NCBI GenBank assembly: GCA_009602725.1
Contig: WELB01000029.1
Span: 277,936 to 288,009 of the forward strand
Direction: 5' to 3'
Length of the DNA stretch: 10,074 nt
From: Spirogloea muscicola
Lineage: Eukaryota > Streptophyta > Zygnematophyceae > Spirogloeales > Spirogloeaceae
Positions within the stretch are counted from its first letter, which is position 1. Every line of letters starts with the position of its first letter. A program made the position numbers and the translations under genes. The notes beneath the pieces are model-generated. The model was not told where the DNA came from. It ran no database searches and saw nothing but the letters and a program-made list of their open reading frames with translations. Shown here piece by piece: positions 8,401 to 10,074 of this stretch.

Positions 8401-9827
8401 CTGCCAACGACACGTCTCCCTGACGCAAACAGCAATTAGCCTGTCCAAGTAAAACCAGCGTGCCACTAACAACGAAATTCTTATGGAGGCAAACTACAGC
8501 TACTCTTTACATGATCTGCCTGACAATCATCGACGACACTACTGTTAACAACTAACCCTGACTGCTGTCTGACACAACCTGTACACAGAAACTCAACTAC
8601 CCCTGGTATGGCATGCTGGTACTCTTGCAACTGAGGCCACCCCGCCCAAAAGCCGCACCTTGGACGGCTCCATCCCAGGACGCGCTCCGCAGTTCCTCAA
8701 GCAGCTGCTCTGCCTTGTCCAGCGTTGCCATCTTCATTGCCATGCTCACCTGCAGCGCAGCACCAGCAGCCGCTGTCAAGGAGCGTTAGCTTGAATGTGG
8801 TGCCTCGACATTGCCAAGCTTGGGTGGCACTTGGCGCTCGCTTCAGATGTCTGACTGCAGGGCCCTGCCTCAGCGTGGCTGGTGTAGCCCAGGAGCGCAG
8901 CTTTCTCCTTGCGCAGCGCCAGGATGCGCTCGATGTTGCCTGTGTTGTCGAGCTCGCCGGACGACGCCCGCGACACGTGCGCACGGTACACCTCCTCGCG
9001 CAGCGCCCGGCTCTTGGCGTGCTGCGAACACAGAACGCAGTTGCCAGCACAGCGTTATGCGCGACCGTCACAAGGACTGCTAAGCAGCGCAAGGACCTTG
9101 GGGGGCGACACACAGTGGAGGGAGGAAAAGGAGGACCTCCATTTCCAAATTAGGAAAACTAATTGACACACAATAGTAACATGATAGATCCACTTTGTGA
9201 TGTATCAAGATACATATACTTTGACAGAACCTGTAGAAGAAGCAGCTAGGCACACTGGCTACCTGATCATCAATGCCAACAACTCACAATATAAAACGGA
9301 TTGACATGACAAACCGAAGTCATTGGTGAGGAGGAGATTGAGGAGGGGGGGACTGGATTTGAGGCTGAGGGTGGGGGTAAGGCTGGCAGACCTGGAGGAC
9401 GGGCATGAGGGACGGGGCGTCGAGCGTGAGAAGCCACGGCCCGGCCTCCGGCGTGGCGCCCTCGTGGCCCTGATGCGGAGCGAGAGAAGCCCAAGAGGCG
9501 ATTCTCGGACCTGCTCAGCTCGGCGGTCGTGACAGTGGCGGCTGCAATGGCAGCCGCGCAGCCCTGCCGGAAGCCGGCCCGCAGGGTCGAGAGCAGGGCG
9601 CCGCACCTTGGCAGCTGCCGTCTGCGCAGCGAGGCCCAGAGCGGAGGGCGGGAGGCCCGCGATGTCTGCTGGGTCGGTCACGAGCTTGGCAAACGCCTTT
9701 GTCGCGTCCAGTACATTGTTGCTGAACTTGGTGGACAGCTGGGCAAGCTCCTGCTGTATCTCGTTGTACCGGTCCTTGGCCGCGCCGTCCAACGCCACGC
9801 CGCTGAGCTGCGCCTCCTTCAGCTCGG
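5435..9827 (-). CDS. OOP: M3-family zinc oligopeptidase (oligopeptidase A / organellar oligopeptidase type), C-terminal part, 13 exons
   Basis: Zinc metallopeptidase that cuts short peptides; plant relatives clear cleaved presequences in chloroplasts and mitochondria. Exons in transcript order: 9827-9607, 9469-9392, 9021-8869, 8749-8659, 8288-8167, 8027-7920, 7760-7515, 7088-6943, 6683-6566, 6426-6235, 5983-5918, 5729-5658, 5518-5435 (stop TGA). All phases agree and give 564 residues. The zinc motif HEFGH is at 7073-7059 and the third ligand, Glu of AVELPSQ, at 6983-6981. The substrate-binding Tyr-rich run [11 protein letters not shown] ends exon 10 and [10 protein letters not shown] opens exon 11. 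The tail [20 protein letters not shown] matches the conserved C-terminus of this subfamily. Other landmarks: [44 protein letters not shown]. Exon 1 here starts mid-codon after CTGCAG, so the N-terminal region (about 150 residues plus any transit peptide in relatives) lies off the right edge; targeting cannot be judged. Twelve introns, 119-426 bp; eleven are GT-AG, one is GC-AG. No frameshift or missing catalytic residue. Confidence 0.96.
5544..5564. repeat. 9-bp tandem repeat in the last intron of the peptidase gene
   Basis: GTCAGACTT occurs twice back to back (5544-5552, 5553-5561) and starts a third time (GTC). It is inside the 139-bp intron 5519-5657. Confidence 0.7.
5584..5621. repeat. 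10-bp stem-loop within the last peptidase intron
   Basis: TGGCAAGCAC (5584-5593) pairs with GTGCTTGCCA (5612-5621), loop 18 nt. The right arm overlaps a 12-bp palindrome TTGCCATGGCAA at 5616-5627. The structure could bring the splice sites of this short intron together, or be incidental. Confidence 0.65.
8750..8868 (-). other. GC-AG intron of the peptidase gene
   Basis: The upstream exon ends HAE at 8869 (codon GAG) and is followed by GCAGGG rather than GT; the acceptor CTGCAG precedes GTGAGC at 8749. The join gives AE then VSMAMKMAT in phase 0, exactly the conserved order of the family. The nearest downstream GT would shift the frame. GC-AG introns are a known minor class handled by the normal U2 spliceosome. 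Confidence 0.85.
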
Positions 9828-10074
9828 CTGCAGTGGGCACACCGCGCAAGCGGGGCCACAGGCAATGTGGGCGGTCACTGTCAGTGAGGATCCGGGAGCT
9901 TGGGAGGAGGTACAAGAGAGGGACGGAAGCAAGGACGGGGTAGATAAGGACTTGAGGAGGGAGAGGGGAGAGGGAGGGGGGGAAGGATCACCCTCCAGGA
10001 GGAGGGAGGAGGGAGGAGGGAGGAGGGAGGAGGGAAGGAGGGGGGAGGGGGGAGGGAGGCGGGAGGGGGGAGGG
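9828..10074 (-). other. Intron sequence upstream of the first visible peptidase exon
   Basis: No exon of the family is recognisable here. From about 9905 the plus strand becomes almost pure purine, so the transcribed strand carries a long pyrimidine tract. The preceding exon, which must end with one base of a split codon, lies beyond the window. Confidence 0.6.
10003..10034 (+). repeat. 7-bp tandem repeat (AGGGAGG)4.6 in a purine tract
   Basis: Four perfect AGGGAGG copies (10003-10030) plus AGGG, embedded in a longer G/A-only tract reaching the window edge with many runs of three to six G. It is not the plant or Chlamydomonas-type telomere repeat. The tract can in principle form G-quadruplex or triplex DNA. 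Confidence 0.85.

Noticed and set aside
8811-9166. Plus-strand open frames of 85-142 codons across the peptidase exons
   Set aside because: They are antisense shadows of the minus-strand exons 9021-8869 and 8749-8659, whose phases and motifs fit the M3 family.
10003-10034. Telomere repeat
   Set aside because: The unit AGGGAGG is not the TTTAGGG-type repeat of green algae, and the tract lies inside a gene's intron.

Overview
The window looks like nuclear DNA of a green microalga. Protein-coding exons are GC-rich and interrupted by many short GT-AG introns, gene starts have CGG/GCC triplet runs, and the best-matching proteins are plastid or organelle types known from plants and green algae. 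A trebouxiophyte-like alga is my inference; the sequence itself only supports a plant or green-alga-type eukaryote.

Layout, left to right. (1) Positions 1-97, minus strand: the first codons of a gene that leaves the window on the left. (2) 98-1225: about 1.1 kb of mostly non-coding sequence, upstream of that gene and downstream of the next. (3) 1226-2660, minus strand: a gene of about four exons whose last three give a continuous protein resembling the ChuX/HutX haem-utilisation fold. (4) 2661-3524: a divergent promoter region with several perfect inverted repeats and an AT-rich island. (5) about 3525-4414, plus strand: an m-type (plastid) thioredoxin, with the classic WCGPC active site; its 5' end is not settled. 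(6) 4415-5434: a 1-kb convergent intergenic stretch with a likely TGTAA polyadenylation signal for the thioredoxin. (7) 5435-9827, minus strand: thirteen exons giving 564 codons of the C-terminal part of an M3-family zinc metallopeptidase (oligopeptidase A / plant organellar oligopeptidase type), including the whole catalytic site. One intron is of the GC-AG class. The 5' part lies beyond the right edge. (8) 9828-10074: intron sequence ending in a long purine tract with a 7-bp tandem repeat.

The thioredoxin and the peptidase would both act in organelles: one reduces disulfides in the chloroplast stroma, the other degrades peptides such as cleaved transit peptides. The ChuX/HutX-like protein is placed head-to-head with the thioredoxin, so the two could share a promoter region. 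I see no mobile-element gene, CRISPR array, tRNA or rRNA. The most unusual observations are the ChuX/HutX-like protein in an alga, the inverted-repeat-bounded AT island in the divergent promoter, the two competing 5' ends of the thioredoxin gene, and the GC-AG intron.
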